Counted from the first letter of the stretch, positions 24,001-39,200 are shown. The stretch is DNA of 64,000 nt from Brienomyrus brachyistius (GCF_023856365.1 NC_064534.1:12854536-12918535), one strand, 5' to 3'. The notes: generated by a model not told the origin, from the letters alone. Numbers and translations: made by a program.

Positions 24001-27000
24001 ATACTGTTAACCAGATGCAATACGCAAGAGATGTGGAAGAGGATCTACATAACCCTGAGGAGAATGGAGACCGTAAAGACAAAAATGAGGCTCTGAATAG
24101 CCAGTTGGGTTAGCTGGGTTAGGAATGCTGTGGCAGTGGTGTTTCATTTATAAATGGGTCTTTGATCAGTTCTCAGCCCCTGCTTGGCCTCTTAACTATG
24201 ACAAACTAAGGCATTATGCTTTGATGCGTCTGTTTAGCTCTTTAAAGGTGAGAAGTTCATGCATTCTGAATTTGGCAAGCAGTGTAAGGTGGTGCATGCA
24301 AGACTCCTAGTAGCGTCATTTTATGAAACATTCTTCTAGTGTCTGCCTGTTTCTAATAAAGACTTTTTTTTTTTTTTTAAATAAGCATTTTTGCAACCGC
24401 ATGGCATTGGCTTCCCCTCCACATGGAGCAGCTTTTCTGTATAATTAATAGAACCCCCCCCCCCCCTTACCTTGGCTGTATTCTGTACATGAAGGATGTT
24501 TGAGGTGCTTGCAATGCAAATGAATCCAACCCGAGAGACCTCTCAAAAGGCCTCTGTTCTCCATATTTACTTGAAGCCATTACAGTTCATCTTGGTCTGG
24601 CAATCAGGTCTAAGTTAGGTGGGAGCTGAACTTCCTGAAGTTCTGTGCCATCTACTCCGCGGTATGTGTGTGAATGGGGTCCATGCCGTGAGAGCCCTCT
24701 AACATGCATCAAGCTGCGTGCCTTCAGAACAGCAGCAAATTAACTCTGCTTGTGTAAAACCCCAGGGTAGGGCAACACCTAACCCCCACACCCCTCTAAA
24801 TTTCTGTGAACTTCACGCAGCTACTTTGAGTATCTCAAAAAGTATATCTGTCAATTTCAATAATTTGGGAGAAGGCCTAAAAACCAAGAAAACACCTCTC
24901 CGCTGAGATATAGTGGCCTGTGGTGTCAAGAGGCAAGGAAGTGCAAGAACAGAGAGACACAACCGCAGTACAGAAGGAAGGTGTCAGTCAGACAAGTGCT
25001 GCTTCATGACTGTGGTGTTTTCTAAATTCAGACTGAAACGTGTCATGTTCAGTGTTGGGTTGTAAGGGCCTGAAAGCTGCTGAAATGCCGTGTCGTCCTT
25101 TTTAACATAGAAGCGGTTTTCAGGGGCCTGTTGTTGGGTCCAGCTTCAGCTTCGTGAGAAGGGGCTAGATTACAGCGGTGCTGAGGTTTGGGAAAATAGA
25201 AGATAATGATGTATTTAAAAGCTCTTAAATGCTGTTCTTAATTACAGGCAGTCGTTCTGTCGTCAGCGTCGCAGATATGAAATGCTGTACACAAGTGGAT
25301 TATACAGAACTTCATGTTCGCTTAAAGCAGCAAACAGCATTTAGCACTGATGTATCACAGACCTGCAGTTTCTGGCAAAATACCTTCAGCCTTAATTCAT
25401 TCATAAATTAGCGGGGCGAAGGCAGTTGGCGGGGGGGTTACTGGTTGGTTTTGCAAAAGGAAAAAGAGCCTTGGATGCTTCCTACATGTCATTGATGGTA
25501 CCTGTTGTGTTACACAGGTTTCTTCCAACAGGCTAGTAGGTGTATCTCAAATGCGTGTAGTATATGACTGTGTGAATGTGTGCGTGTAGAGGTGCCCTGA
25601 AATGGACCAGCCCAGCTAACGGGTCACTCCCAGAACTTTCATTAACATTAAGTGAAGGTCACCTCAAGATTGGCAGGCTAACGTTCTTACTGTGACATTA
25701 ATGTGACGTTATTTCCACGCGTTGCATTTTAACAAAGGTTCTGTCAGTGTTACCATGCTAACATTATTACCTGACCATCCTTCTGAAGTAATTCATGATG
25801 AAAAGTACTTTTAGAATATAATTTTATAAAAGTACTATATGTGTATAATGCAAGCACATTACCCAGTCTTGAACCTATGACCTTGAGAGGTGTAAAGCGA
25901 CAGGGGGGGGGGGGGGTGGGGGGATGGTGGTGGTGCTGCTGCTCTTCCAATCCCCTGTGTTTGTTGCTGCGTTAATAGTTGTAGTATTTGTGTAAATATT
26001 TGTATACCTTGATTGTAACCTCCAGTAAACGTTCCTAGAATGGAAAAAAATAGTTAGTTGGGAGCGTCCCATCCAGGCTGTACCCCTGCCTGGTGCACTA
26101 ACTGGGGTGGGCTACAGCCACCCTCCACCCCCTCCACCCCTACCAAGACCCTGACCAGAGAAACTGGGCTGCAGAAAGATGGATGGATGACTCATTGCTT
26201 CTTTTTTTTTTTTTACAAGCAAGATCTGCTGCCTCGTCTGAGTTATGGTTAAGAATTTAGACTATTGGACAAATTTCTGGATAAGAACCACATTGTGAAG
26301 AATGCACACTTTGTACATAGCAGGTCGTTTTCCCCCCAAGGTAGTCAGATGGTCTCCCATTGTCCATTCGACGTGGGCTTTTCAAGCGAACAAGCTTTAC
26401 TGATGTTAATCTTCTGTGTCGGTTACCTTTCTGAACAGGCATGGGGGTCACATTTTGTTTTTGTAGCGATGTTGGTAAAGTTCAGTACCTTCCACTCATT
26501 TCTGAGTGTGGAGTCACCATTATGTGGGGCGCATGTCCGTTGGTTGGGACCCATCTGACACAGCTATGTGCTACTTTTGTTTGAGCTCCAGCAGAAATAA
26601 CCAAATCCTCTTTTGATCTCCCGGCTCGCATTGTGTTCTGTGCCATTGTAGTTGGTCCAGCAAATAACTAATAAGGAAAAATGCTTTTAGGGGTTAGGAG
26701 GGAGGGGTTACGTGAAACTGAAGCTGCACATCAGAAGACGTGCTTCGCAGCCATGGCGAGGGGGTGTGTCAGTCATTTTGAAGAGTTTGTATTGAATGTT
26801 TGGTCACACTGGAATCTCACATCAAACTGCTTTCCGCAAAACCTGGCTTTTGATTAGAATGTGCTGGGAAAGCCGTTCAGCAAGTCTGGTTTGGACGTGC
26901 AGGCAGGAAGCTTCCAGTGCGACTCCAGCTGTGGCCCTCGTGTGAGCTGGTTACACTTTTTTTTTTTTTTTTTTTGTCTTTCATTTCATACTGACAACAA

Positions 27001-30000
27001 ACATTTACATGATTAACTTTCTGGTCTGTGGCCTATTATGACCTGTCTGGGTTCTGTGGCTCTTATCAGTGGGAACTGAGGAATGTCGGCACTGATACTC
27101 GCATGTCTGACCGGTTGGGAGGCGGAGGCTGTTTGTCGAGGTCAGGAAGCTCAAGGTCTTTTCCCAAAGCCCTGTGTTTAAGCCAGTTAAGATCGGCCCA
27201 TTTTGTGTTTGACTGAAATTCCTTGTCTGCAGTTGAGCTGCTCTCCAGGGATTCGTACATCCTTCTGCTTGTGCAACAACCTGCCTAATTTATATCTCGT
27301 GTGATATCGCCTACTTTGTTTGGTCCTTCCACCCAGTAGCAGCTGAAGCCCATGTGGTGCCCCAGCAAGCCGCACTGCTACCCCCCCCACGCACCCGCCC
27401 CCCAAAGCTGACGTAACGCTTGTTGACCAGAGGGTGGCTGTGCCCGCTGTTTGCCCCTCAGAAGATGCCACCTTGCCAGTTGTCAATACTACCCATGCCA
27501 GGGTCTTTCACTGCTCCCACCTTACAGGAATTGGGTTCACAGACTGGTGTGGCATTTCCCAGCAGCCTGCTCCAGTTATCCCATCAGAAAGCACATTTTA
27601 GGCGAACCGTTGTGTAGAAGATCGTTCGCTAGAACTGAGGCTAGCGAGTGGATCATGGGCCTTCTGTGACTAGTATTGGGGGCCTAAAGCCAGTTTAGAG
27701 AGAGAGGGGTCTGAAATGGTAAAAGGAGCCACAATGAACAGAGAGTACTGGTGCTCCCAGTAGGCCAGCGGGTGGACAGAGGCTGCCCTGTACTCGCACG
27801 GCACGTTGCACTGGTCCATCGGGCAGGAACATGGGTCCTCTCTCCCCGTAAAGGGGTAGGAGGTAACCATTCAGGGGAATATCGAATGATCAGAGCTTGG
27901 TTCTCAAGGGGCGTTTTTCCCCCCTCTGTGAGCCCAGAATGTGGAGAGCAGGGCCCCTGACTGGTGCCTATTTATGCGGCCATTAGCGGGGAGGAGAGCG
28001 CAGCCGGTGCGGGTGTTGGGTATCCTGAGAGCGCGCGGCACAATGGGGTTCTGATGGTGGCGCTCTGGGAAGCCGGTGTTGGTTTTCTCAGTTCACAAGG
28101 CCTGCTGTTGTGCTGTGGAGGTTGGCAGGGACAGTGGGTGCAGGGGATCCCTCTGTCACTTTTTCAGTGACTTCACACTCAACCCCCCTCCCCCCCCCCG
28201 CCCCATAAAAAATCACTCTTCTCGATTAGTGCCCCTCCCTCCACCCAGTCTCCACAGAGCCACCCTTTGTCCCTCTTCGTGCCTTGTCTCTCTAGCTCAC
28301 AACCTGCAGCATGTCTATGAGGATCATATTCCCGCTGAAATCCAGAAGCCGTCTCCATGTCCACCTTTTATTGCTTAGAAAAAATAGTTTGAAAGGTGAC
28401 TGTCTTGACCAAGAGCCTTGGGATGGAAATAGTATCTTGGAACAACACTTTTCCTGAACAATAGCTTGTAGGGAAATGTAGTTGATCAGTGCTTTCTTTA
28501 AATTTTATTTTTTTCAGAAATTTTGTTCTTAAAGCGGTGTTTTTCAACCCAGTTCTCGGAGACCCCCCCCCCCCCACTCCAACAGTCCCTGTTTTTTGCT
28601 TCCCTCCCAGTTCCCTGCCAGGCAGTTCACATTTTTACTCTGGGAGCTGTAGGGTAGCAAAAATGTGGACTGTCTGGGGGTTGAGAAACGTTGGCTTGTG
28701 TTTCCCTGGCCCCAACTGCATGGTAGAGTAGGTGGTCTCCAAGGCTCATAAATCCAGGCCCTATTTGTGGTCTTACATGATGGTTTCGTGCTTTATGTTG
28801 GCTGCACATACCTCTGCAGGAGGAACGAGCATCTGGAGGGTAGGCCGGGGTCCTGCATGGAGAGCTGGAGAAGCCCTGGGCTAATCCAGACTGGCGGAGA
28901 GTTTCTGCAGGGCTGTCAGGCACCTCCAGGAGCCAAGGCGTCTGTTTCCAACATCAGGAAGCGGGCGTTGAAAGATCCCTTTCTGGACCCAAACTGCGAC
29001 CGAGCCAAGCCACAGTTACCAGGAATGCCTTGCTGTTGGGGCCAGTATCCCCCAGCTTGGTTGCTCTGATTCCAGTTGAAGGCTTCTGAGGGTCGATTTG
29101 GTGAGCTGCTGCATCCTGTGTGCGTACTGCCCAAGTATAGAGCTGGGATCTCCTACTTGTCTTCCCCCATGCTGACCAAAGGCTGCTTGGTTCAGCCTGG
29201 GTGCGGAATGTTCTGGCCTGTTTTTGAAGGATGTCCCGGAGTCCTATCCATGGTGTCTGTTTAAGGTTTTTGGGGGAGGGGGTGTCTCGGCTGACCAAAG
29301 CCTGAGCTTTGGTGCATCACGGCCAAAGACGATCTGTTATGCTCCACAGGGTGCAGTGAAACCGTGTCGCTAAATATCAGCCCCATACCTTTCCTTTGCG
29401 GTCTGATCACGACCAATGACAGTCGGCGCAATCCACCCCCAGCCCGAAAACAGATGGGGGAGCTTCGTTTGGGGGCCATTCTGCTATTTCAGGGCTGCTG
29501 TGAACGGAGCTGCTATTTGGGTTGGCAGTGTCGGCATATGCCGTCTAATGGGGGGGGGGGGGGGTGGTTGAAACTCCCGTCTAACGCCAGAGCGTCCTGT
29601 TTAAAGCTGGGGTCACTGCAGCCCCCGGATTGGTAGTACGCCCCAGCATACCCGTATGGGTCGATCACTGGTATATTGCACCCCCTCCCCCCCCCCCCCC
29701 CACAAAATGGAAAGTCAGGTGCTGGTCTTCTGTCTCTGTTACCCCTGGTTCCCAAATGAGGCCCTTGCCCTGAAAAGTTTGAGTGCTTGGCCCAAAGACC
29801 AGGGGCTTTTTATGACTTGGTACACTTCGAGAAGCGGGCCAGCTAATACGTCCACACTTGACAAGGTGCATTTCTTTTTAAGCCCGATTTGTTAATTTAT
29901 CCCAAGAAATTCCGAAGGCTAGGCTATGTGAGCTACTTCTGACAGTTTAACTTCACCCCTCCTTTTTTAAAAAAAAAAAAAAAAAAAAAAAACCTTTTGG

Positions 30001-33000
30001 CTTTCAACTGTAGTGACCGTTTGTTATACGGTGCAGTGAAATGCCTGGCAGTGCCCCTGGGGGGTGCCGCTTCCCTGTGTCCTGCTCTCGCTTGTTTATC
30101 ACCTCTATGGCTGGTCAGGAACTACTTATTCGGCGTTACTGACCATGTCAGAAAATGGGACGGCAGAGGAAGCGAGGAATATTTATTTTGCTTCTGTAGT
30201 GAGACGGGTGGGGAAGAGGGTTAAAAAAATAGAGCCGGTCTCGTGAAAAAATGAGTTATCGTCCGTCACCTGCCTTCGCGAGAGGCCTTGTACAGCCAAG
30301 CTGTTTGTCTTAACATATAACCCTCACAAATCAAAATAACCCCACGTTATTCGGGGTGCCACAGAGGCGAGGAAGGCTTGTTTGCCATGAGGTCCTTGTG
30401 TATGAGTGTGTTATTGTCTGCTCTTGTTAAATCTTGTGTTTTTCTCTGTGCGGTAGAGAGGCTATGGAGAGTCTGTGATTCAGTATGTAGCCGCGCTATA
30501 AAAATGGTGCGGTGATTAAAATGGGGATTTTTTTTTTCCCCCTTTTCCTTCTTTAATTTTCAGAAATTCATGTTCATTGCCAGTTAGGGCTGTTGCAGAA
30601 AAATTCAGTAATGATCAGCTGCTGTGGGTCTAGGGCATATGGTTGCTTATAGAAAACAGAGGTGTGGGTGGGATGGGGTTTGGGGACTTTGGGCGGTGGG
30701 GGTGGGAATTGGCTAAGGTTGCCGGTGAATAAGAGGCCAGAAATCTTGGTTTCACCCATCCTGTCCCGGCTGGCTCTAACATCGGTCCGCGCTTGCAGAC
30801 TCTGTTGCCTGGGAAATCTTCACAGAGTCGGGGCTCACTGGCTCCTTGCTTTCTTCTCCTGTGAGTGTTGATTTCTCTCTCCCCCCCCCGTCTGTGCCAC
30901 ATGGCTGGCATCGTCTTTCAGCGTGTCGCCCGGGAGCCTGGGCGCAGTCCTCAGCAGTAAATGCGATGCCTTTTTCAAGCAGAGGCGTTTATTGGCTACC
31001 GAACTGGCTGACTGACGCTGACGAAGTCAGTACACTAAATCCAGAGCGCTTTCAGCGCTGATGGGGTTCCAGTCCGTGAACTCCGCATGGGGAGCGGCAG
31101 GAAGTAACACTCATCCCTCCACTCCACCTGAGTGTCCAGCCCCTGCAGAAGCATGTGGGCGCAGCCCTGTCCCCCTGCAGTTTTGGCAGATGAGGGTTTT
31201 CCCTTGACTTTGCCTCTGCAGTAACCAGTGATGTTGCAAGTTAAGAAGCAAACCCTGCAAGACGGCTCCTGTAGGGACGGCTCGGACCCCCAGGAGACAT
31301 TCTGGCTCTATGCCGCCCGCAGCCCTGGATGCTGGCATCAGTGTTTCACTGTAATACAGGTGACTGTCTGAGCCGGGCACCTTTCGGGGGTGGGGTGGGT
31401 CACTTTGCTTCTAGGAAATTTTGATCCTGTTGCTGAGTGTAGAAGATGATTTCAAGAATGTCTGGCTAGTTCCTGTCAAAATAATGGAGGGGGGGGGAAC
31501 TACGTTTTTGTTTCTGTGATGGGGGTGGGATGTCATCAGTGCTGGGGGAGGAGCTTCTTTACGAAAAGGGTAGAAGATCTTGAAGTGGCGAGGCTGAGCG
31601 GCGGGGCTGATTGCCTGCGGGGGTGTGATCTCTCCCAAACATAAACCCAACAGCAGCATCCCTGACAGGGCCCTGTAACTGAAGCGCTCTGGGACGATTC
31701 AGGGTGACGGACAGCTTCTCAGGCTGGAGCCCGGCAGTGGAGCAGCCTGCTCTCCATCGCATGTCAGCCGATGGCGTCCTGCTTGGCTTCCCGATGGAGC
31801 CCAACACCGCTTCTGTGCAGGAATCCCCAACACACAGCCCAGCTGGCTGCTCCTTTGCTCCTGACGCAAAGGCAACTCCCCCCACTAATCTAGTACTTTG
31901 TGGATGTTGCCCCCCCCCCCCCCACCCCCCATCACCTTCACAGACCGCTCCCTGCTGTGGAAGTCACCATGGCCACACACACACACCCCAAATCCAGGTC
32001 CAGCACTGACCTCCAGGCTCCACATCAGTGCCCAAAATGAGCCATTCAGGGGCAGCACATTCCAGAGGCTTGGAATACACTGGGAGAGTCAGCCCCCCCC
32101 CCCCCCCCCCCCGCCAGGAAAAGGCGTCAAAGTCTTCCTCAAGAAGCCTCTGGTTTTTTTTTTTTTTTCTTTCAGTTTTTTCCATACTTGCCCCAGTGTT
32201 GAATAGAGCTGATTCACATTCCATATGGCAGGAAGTAATGAAATGGTTTAGTGTTCTGTTCATGACTGGGGGAGCAACCGATCCGTGTTAGTTTGTCTGT
32301 TTGTTTTCAAGTGGACCAATTCCATGAAGCCCCACCCCGATTCTGCTGTTGTCACTGGAAGTACAGAACCCCCCCAGCATGCCCAAATCCCCTCCAAACA
32401 CACAGGCGTGTGATTTGGCGTCTTGCACCAGCGCGACTTGCTGACTGAAAGCGCTGCAATCAGAGTTTCCTGCTCTCGGCCGCCGGGAAAACTGGGATTA
32501 GCTGCCTGCTGATTCGCTTTCTTCCTGTCAGCTTCTCCCTGGGCAAAACGTGGCGTTGGGGGGAGGAGGTCAAAGGGTGATGCCAGGGGGCAGCAGTGTG
32601 GGGGTATGAGTCTTGGAGGGGAAGTGTAATAAAATCCCCCCCCCTTCCAGCAGTGCGACAGTGAAGAACCACAAAAGAGCAGTGGCACCGAAACTTCCCA
32701 TAAAAATAAACTGGCTTGAGCTCTGACTGGTTTTGGGGTTTTTGGTGGGGGGGGGGTGGGGGGGGCAGGCATTCGGTGAGTTCAGAGCAGGAATCTGTTC
32801 TGTTGGAACCGGGTGTCGGTTTTGGAGACGGTCATAGGGCGGCATTGCTGGGTCGGGGTCTGTCCGACCCTCCTGCTGCGTGCAGCGGCAGCGTTGGTGG
32901 TGCGCGTGTTGGCGTGCTAAGCTTGGCACTCCTGTCCTGCCTCTTCATCACGTCCTCCTTCACACAGCAGCTCCCCGGCCCTCATCGTAAACGCCAACAC

Positions 33001-33168
33001 CTGATACGCCGTCCTGCGTAACGAGTGACATTTCCAGAGCGGCACCTGTGTACCTGACCGCTCTGTTTGGGTGTGTTTCTGACGGTCTCCTGGCAGCGGT
33101 TTTCTGACGCTCCTGTGCTCTGTCTGCCTGTGCCGGCGTGGAGAGGAAGCCACAAACCCGCTGTGCGG

Positions 33169-33206
<38 letters not shown>

Positions 33207-36200
33207 TGCGAGAGAACCTTTTCTTCCGCACAAGGTAGGCTGTGTGGGTCTGGTATCACACTACACCTTTGGTTCCCTTTAGTTCTTACAGGGGCAGGAG
33301 TGGGGGGTGGTATTCATGCATGGGGGTAGTCCAGGCTAGATTGAGAGCCTGTTACATTCTGGTTTGTCGTTGGGTACATCAGTACGTCTCGCTCTTTCGT
33401 CTGGGAATTTGGCGCCCCCCTGTGGTTAATGTTTTATCTGCTTCACTGGTGTGTGTTCCCCGTGCTTCCTGGCCTGGGTTTCAGGCTAGGTGTGACCCTA
33501 CGATGCACATGTGCTTGTGGACGGACGGATGGATGAATTGCTTAATATGCCCCCCAGAAATGTTGCTTATATGAGGGGAACTTCAGTGGAAGTTGTGTTG
33601 CGCTTCAGCTACTGTCGTGTGTTGACATTCCCTCGCGTCGCCCCACCCGCTGTCAGCGGCTTCTCCCGCTTCTCTCTGGGGACGGTGAGCAGAGCACCGC
33701 CAGCTGCCGTCACACCCAGTCGACACGCCGCTTATGAAAGGCGATCCAGTGTTGGCAGCGACAGCGGTGTTTGTTGTGGGAGGCTCGCGGGTGACCGTGC
33801 CGGCTGAGGAGTGACGTGTGTCGTGGGAGGGGCCCCCCCATTTGTGACGGCGGTGCTTCAGCAGGGAATGCAGGGTGGTGATGGACGGACACACCCTGAA
33901 TTTATTCTGAGTGGCCGAAGCACAAGCTGTTCGGACCTCTGCTGGGATTCGCTGTGAAGTTCAGAAGGACGTGGGCGACCTATGAGTACTGTGAGGGTTT
34001 GGCTGTGCTGAGCGCGAGAGGTTCGCCCCATTGAGCATTTCTTGTCCACGCTGCCTTAGGTATTCGAGTTCTTTGGTAACCTGCCCCCCCTCCCCCACCA
34101 ACCACCATTTTTGTACTTCTTCTGACCCTGAAAATAATGCTAATTTTAAACAACCCTGGAAAGAAAACCTTGACTGAATTTGCACGGAGTTGGATTTCAG
34201 AGCTTCGACATTACAAATCTCATCACCAACCACTCAACCCCCGCCCCCAATAAAAGAAAGCTAACTGAATTGATCAAATGTTTTTAACATGTTTTGCCCA
34301 TAGTCTGAGGGCAAATATTTCAGGCCCTGCTGGTTATACTGGTCTGATGCTTTAGGTGCCACCATACCACTGGTTATGGTGCCTTGACCTCAACCTTTGC
34401 TCCATGTTCAAACTTGGCCTCCAGAAAGTCATGTGGTTCCAGATGAACAGAGCTGAGTCCATCTAAGATGTTGTTTTTGCCCTTCTAGGACTTCTCCTCT
34501 CCAGAATACCGGAGCAACTCTGGGTCCAGTAGAACCCCCACCCCCCCTGGCCACCAGTCTCCCCACAGCCCCCTGGATAGAGAGCCCCCACTGTCCCCCC
34601 GCCGCAGGTAAGAGGTCCCCTGTCTTCGTCCTCGACTCTTCAGCTGCAGGTGGGGAGATGCAGTTCCCACATGCAGATTCTCCACTGTTGTGGGGGGGGA
34701 TTCGAGATTCTTTAATTGTCACATACATAATCATACAAAGTACAACATGCATCCTGAACCGCTCTTTTTTTTTAGACTGCAAGTTTAACCAGTTTACATA
34801 ATTGGGTTTTAAGTGCAGAAAGCTAAAATGCAAGATAGAAGTGCAAGCAGTGACCAGTGTGGCAGTGCGGATATGGTGAGGGGTACAAGAGCACAGTGTA
34901 CATCAGGGTGTGAGGTGCAGTGGCATGTCCAGGTTCAGAAGCCTTATGGCCTGGGGGTAGAAACTCCTAAGTCTCTCAGTCCTGGCCATGATGTTCCCGA
35001 GTCTCTCTCCTGATTTCAGAAGCTGAAACAGGCTGTTATTGGGGTGGGGTGTGTCCTTCATGATCCTGAAGGCCCTGCTCCTACATCTCATAATGTGAAT
35101 GTCCTGAAGAGATGGAAGTTCTGCTGCACGGATCACCCTCTGGAGAGCATTTTGATCCTGGACGCAGCTATTCCCGAACCAGGAAGTAATGTTGTGAGTC
35201 AGGATGCTCTCCACAGCGCCTGAGTAGAAAGTCCGTAGGATCGTTGGAGAGACCCTGAACTTCCTCAGCTGTCGCAGGTGGTACAGGTGCTGCTTAGCCC
35301 TTTGTACTGGACTTGGATGTGAATAGTCCACGTCAGATCCTCAGAAATGTGGACACCCAGATATTTAAAACTACCCACCCTCTCCACAGGAGATGCGTTG
35401 ATGTTGAGGGGAGTGTAGGCTCTCTGCTGCCTCCTCCTGAAGTCCACCACCAGCTCCTTTGTCTTGTAGACATTCAGCTGGAGACTGTTGTTGTGGCACC
35501 ACACTGCTAGGTTCTCCACCTCCGCCATGTAGGCCGACTCATCGCTGTCGGTGATGAGCCCCAGGACCACTGTCTCGTCTGCAAACTTAACAATGGTGTT
35601 GGAGCTATGAGTGGCCTTACAGTTACGAGTGTAGAGTGCGTACAGTAATGGACTGAGTACGCACCCTTGTGGAGATCGTAGTTGATGGTGATTCTGTTGG
35701 AGCTCTCAACCCTCACCACCCGTGACCAACAATTCAATTAAATTTTATTTACATAGCGCTTTTAACAACAGTCATTGTCACAAAGCACTTTACATTTAAC
35801 CGGCCAAAACCCCACCAAGCAAGCCTGAAGTGACAGTGGCAAGATAAAACTCCCTCTAGCAGGAAGAAACCTTGAGAGGAACCTAGACTCAGAAGGGGAC
35901 CCCATCCTCCTCTGGGCGACCGGGTAGCATGAAACTGTATTTATATTGAGATTCATTAGAGTTCATATTCCAGTGAGGAAGTTCAGCAGTCATGCAAACA
36001 GTCGGTTATTCACTCCTAAGCTCCTCAGTTTAGTAAACGGTCTGCTGGGCACTATTGTGTTAAATGCTGAACTATAATCAATGAACAGCAATCTCACACA
36101 GTTGCCCATGGAGAGGGGCAGATTAAAATAACGGGGGGGGGGGTTTATGAAACCACCGCAGACCCTGGATGCTGTTCCAGAATACTGGGCCAGCCCTTCT

Positions 36201-39200
36201 GAAGAGTAATCGCCCCAGAATCTTCTACAACTTCCACACCCCTCCCCTTCTCATTCAGCCAGTCAGAAACTTGCTGGACCTCTCTGACTGCCCCTTTTCG
36301 CTTCGAGCCAATGAGGAGCGGCACAAGGACACACCTTTAACCGAGAGCCGAACTTGGTGCAGTGATTCACTCAGACACACGTTTTGCTTGCGTGAGAGTG
36401 GATGTATATTATTAGAGGTTGCTGGGCCTGAAAACATCTGTTGGATCTATTAATTAAAATTGAGTCTGTTCGGAGATTTCTGTCTTTGTTCTGACACTGG
36501 AATATAGGTAAGCCTTTCGACCTCTGTGCCTAATCCTAAAGATGGACCTTAAAATGTCGTAGTGCACCTATTTGCTTATCTGGCATTGAAATTTTAAAGA
36601 AACTTATGCTCTTTTAGACAATGGGGGTGGGGGGGTGCTCTTCCTATTTTTAGCAGTAGCTCCGTGGTTCAGCATTTTCCATTTTCCCCCATTTTTTGTG
36701 TTTATATCATGGTTTTACCTTGTTTTATTAATGGTCTCCCAGATGTAGGTTATGGAGGCATGAAAAACCGTATTTACAGGAAACATTTCTGGCCTGTCGC
36801 TGAAACCATGCGCCACTCGGACGCCACCAAAGCCTTACTGCGCATTTTTGCTCCCCTCGGTTTTCAGAGCAGTTTGTTACATAAAATGGGGTCCCGTGTG
36901 TGTGTTGGGGGCGGACTTGACCCAGACTCCTTTTTCCTCCCCCTTGGATTTTGGGGTCCCTGTTTCTTGATGTATTCCACCTTCAGGCTTTTTGGCCCCC
37001 GGAAGGTGGAGCATGTCGGGGGCACAGGAGTCTCCGTTGGTATGCTTTCAGTTTTGCACGCTGTTCTTCCTTAACATGCGAGGAATGACATCCGCCGGGT
37101 GATTTATGGTGTCTCCTGTGATCTGTTTTCAGGCATGTCCCATTACATGGACTCGGGGGGGGGGGGGGGGGGGGGCGATGTTTTGTTGAAGCGAAGCTGT
37201 TCCAAATGCTGCACAATTGAGGGACCCCAGCTCACACATGTTACCCATCAGCCCCACCTCCCGCTTCAGTGTTCGGTCAGCGTTGGCTGTAGTCTGGTCC
37301 ACCGGACACGTGCTCGGGGTCCCCTGGGTAGTGCTGTCGCAGTAGTATTTCAGTGGGTGGTGCATTCTGAAGTTTAGCCCTATTGAAATCGGTGGTGGCG
37401 GGAGGTGGGGGGAAGGTCATGACCATCCTCGGCATGCGTGCAGATACCATGGCGACCATCGCCATCATTCAGCACTGCCGATTCGCTGGCCCGCCTCTCT
37501 AATGTAAGCATTCCAGTTCTGCTCTGTCGATTTACAGATGAGGGGCGGACTGCGCCTGCAAACCAGGTGTCTCTTCAGGACAAACAGGTTTCCAGACCTG
37601 TGTTTGATATGCGATTGTTTGTTTTACGAGGAGGTGGGATGGGACATCGAGGAATGACTTATCCACGCCCCAGTATTAAATGCAATGGCAATAATAGCAG
37701 TTTAGGGAGTAAAGTTTACACAAGTTACAGTAATAGATGATGATCCCATGTCTAATTAACCAAAGATCTCTCTGTGCTTATGCTGAATAAAACATGCGAT
37801 GAGTGTGGTTAGAGCTTTAGCAGTGCGGCAGAGAGAGACCGTCACCGATGTCCTTGCCTTCTGCTTGTGCTCCTGCCCTTCCCTCGGCTGCCTGTGTTGC
37901 TCCTGGTTCTCGTCCAGGGTGTGCCAAGCCTGTCGGCCTCGTGCTGCACGTCACACAAAGCTACGTCAAGTAAGGCCTCGTACAGCAGTGGACTGTCACT
38001 GGTCAGCTGTGGGCAGGGCGAGTGGCACTCCCCAGTGGCCTCGCATCACACGCTCCCTCGAATGGATTTCAGATACAGACTCTTCGTCCTGATGCGGGCA
38101 GGTCGCCGGCTTTGGAGTTGCACTTAGCTTACGTTTTTGGTATGATGGGGTAGTTTATCAGGGTGGATTAAAAAAGTAATTCTTAGAATGTGTGAAGTGC
38201 GTATCTGAGGATCGATGACTAGTTTGTAACGTTGGTTAGTCGCCAGTGTGACGTTTCGGATGGATCTTTTTCATGTGAACCCCAACTAGGTCACCCTAAG
38301 GTCTGCTCCCCCCCCCCACCCAGAACGCCGGGGGCCTACAAACCCTGAGGTTCATGCATCGCCTCTTGTTTTCTCCAGCTCTGACTTCAACATGCAGAAG
38401 TTCGACCGTGACTCCGAGGTCTACAAGATGATCCAGGAGAACAGGGAGTCGCGTACGCCCCCCCGCCAGTCCAGCACCTTCAAGATGCTGCAGGAGGTGT
38501 TGGAGGCGGACGAGAATGGTGAGCTTCTGTCTACGCGAGCGGCCCATGGGCGTGGAGCAGTGCTGACATGCACAACACTGCCCCCTTACTGCGGAATCAT
38601 TGTTTCAGTGTTTTACTTTCTTGAAGTTAAGTGTCAGGATACCTCCTGTGTGTGTGTGTGTGTTTGTCTGTTTCGTTTTTTGTTTTGTTTTTGTTTTATT
38701 TTGGTGTTGGGACAGTTTTTTTTTTTTGATAAAACTCCATTTTATCAAAATCTGTGAATGCAATCAAAAAACTAAAAAACCAAAAGTGCCCATAAAGATA
38801 GCAATAAAAGTGTGTGTGTGTGTGTGTGTGTGTTTGTAAATACAGCGATCTTGACCCAGGAAGTGAACAAATGGGCTGTGAACGTTTCTGTTTATAGAAA
38901 TGAGGCGTTAATAGCACTCTCTGTGTTGCCGTGTGTGTTTGTGTGTTCGGGGGATGGGCAGTGGGTTTTGCTGACAGCCCCCCCCTCTCTGCCCGTCCAC
39001 ACAGTGGCCGCTCAGCGCTTCCCTAGCAAGCTGACCCCCAGCCCCCCCAAGCCCATCTCTGTGGCTGGCGTGCAGAAGTTCCACTTGTGTGAGAAGTGCA
39101 ACACCAACATTGTGTAAGAGGCGTCTCACTGTGCACGTCAGTGCTGGGGGGTGGGGGGTTGGGGGGGAGTGCAGGATGCGATTGTCTTGGACCTGGGACA

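Larger units (their letters stand above)
22325..34488 (+). other. pdlim2: pdlim2 intron 6, 12 kb
   Basis: Largest pdlim2 intron after coding begins. It holds MITEs at 23744-23882 and 28535-28693, SINE 3' fragments at 26058-26193 and about 33430-33540, many G/C homopolymers, an A-run at 29969-29991, a (TG)n tract at 33171-33202, and an unexplained minus-strand open frame (22862-23326). No further pdlim2 exon was found. Confidence 0.55.
34608..38378 (+). other. pdlim2: pdlim2 intron 7
   Basis: Holds a minus-strand LINE (34708-36130) interrupted by another dispersed repeat, G-runs at 36131-36142 and 37157-37176, and no exon signal. Confidence 0.6.
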
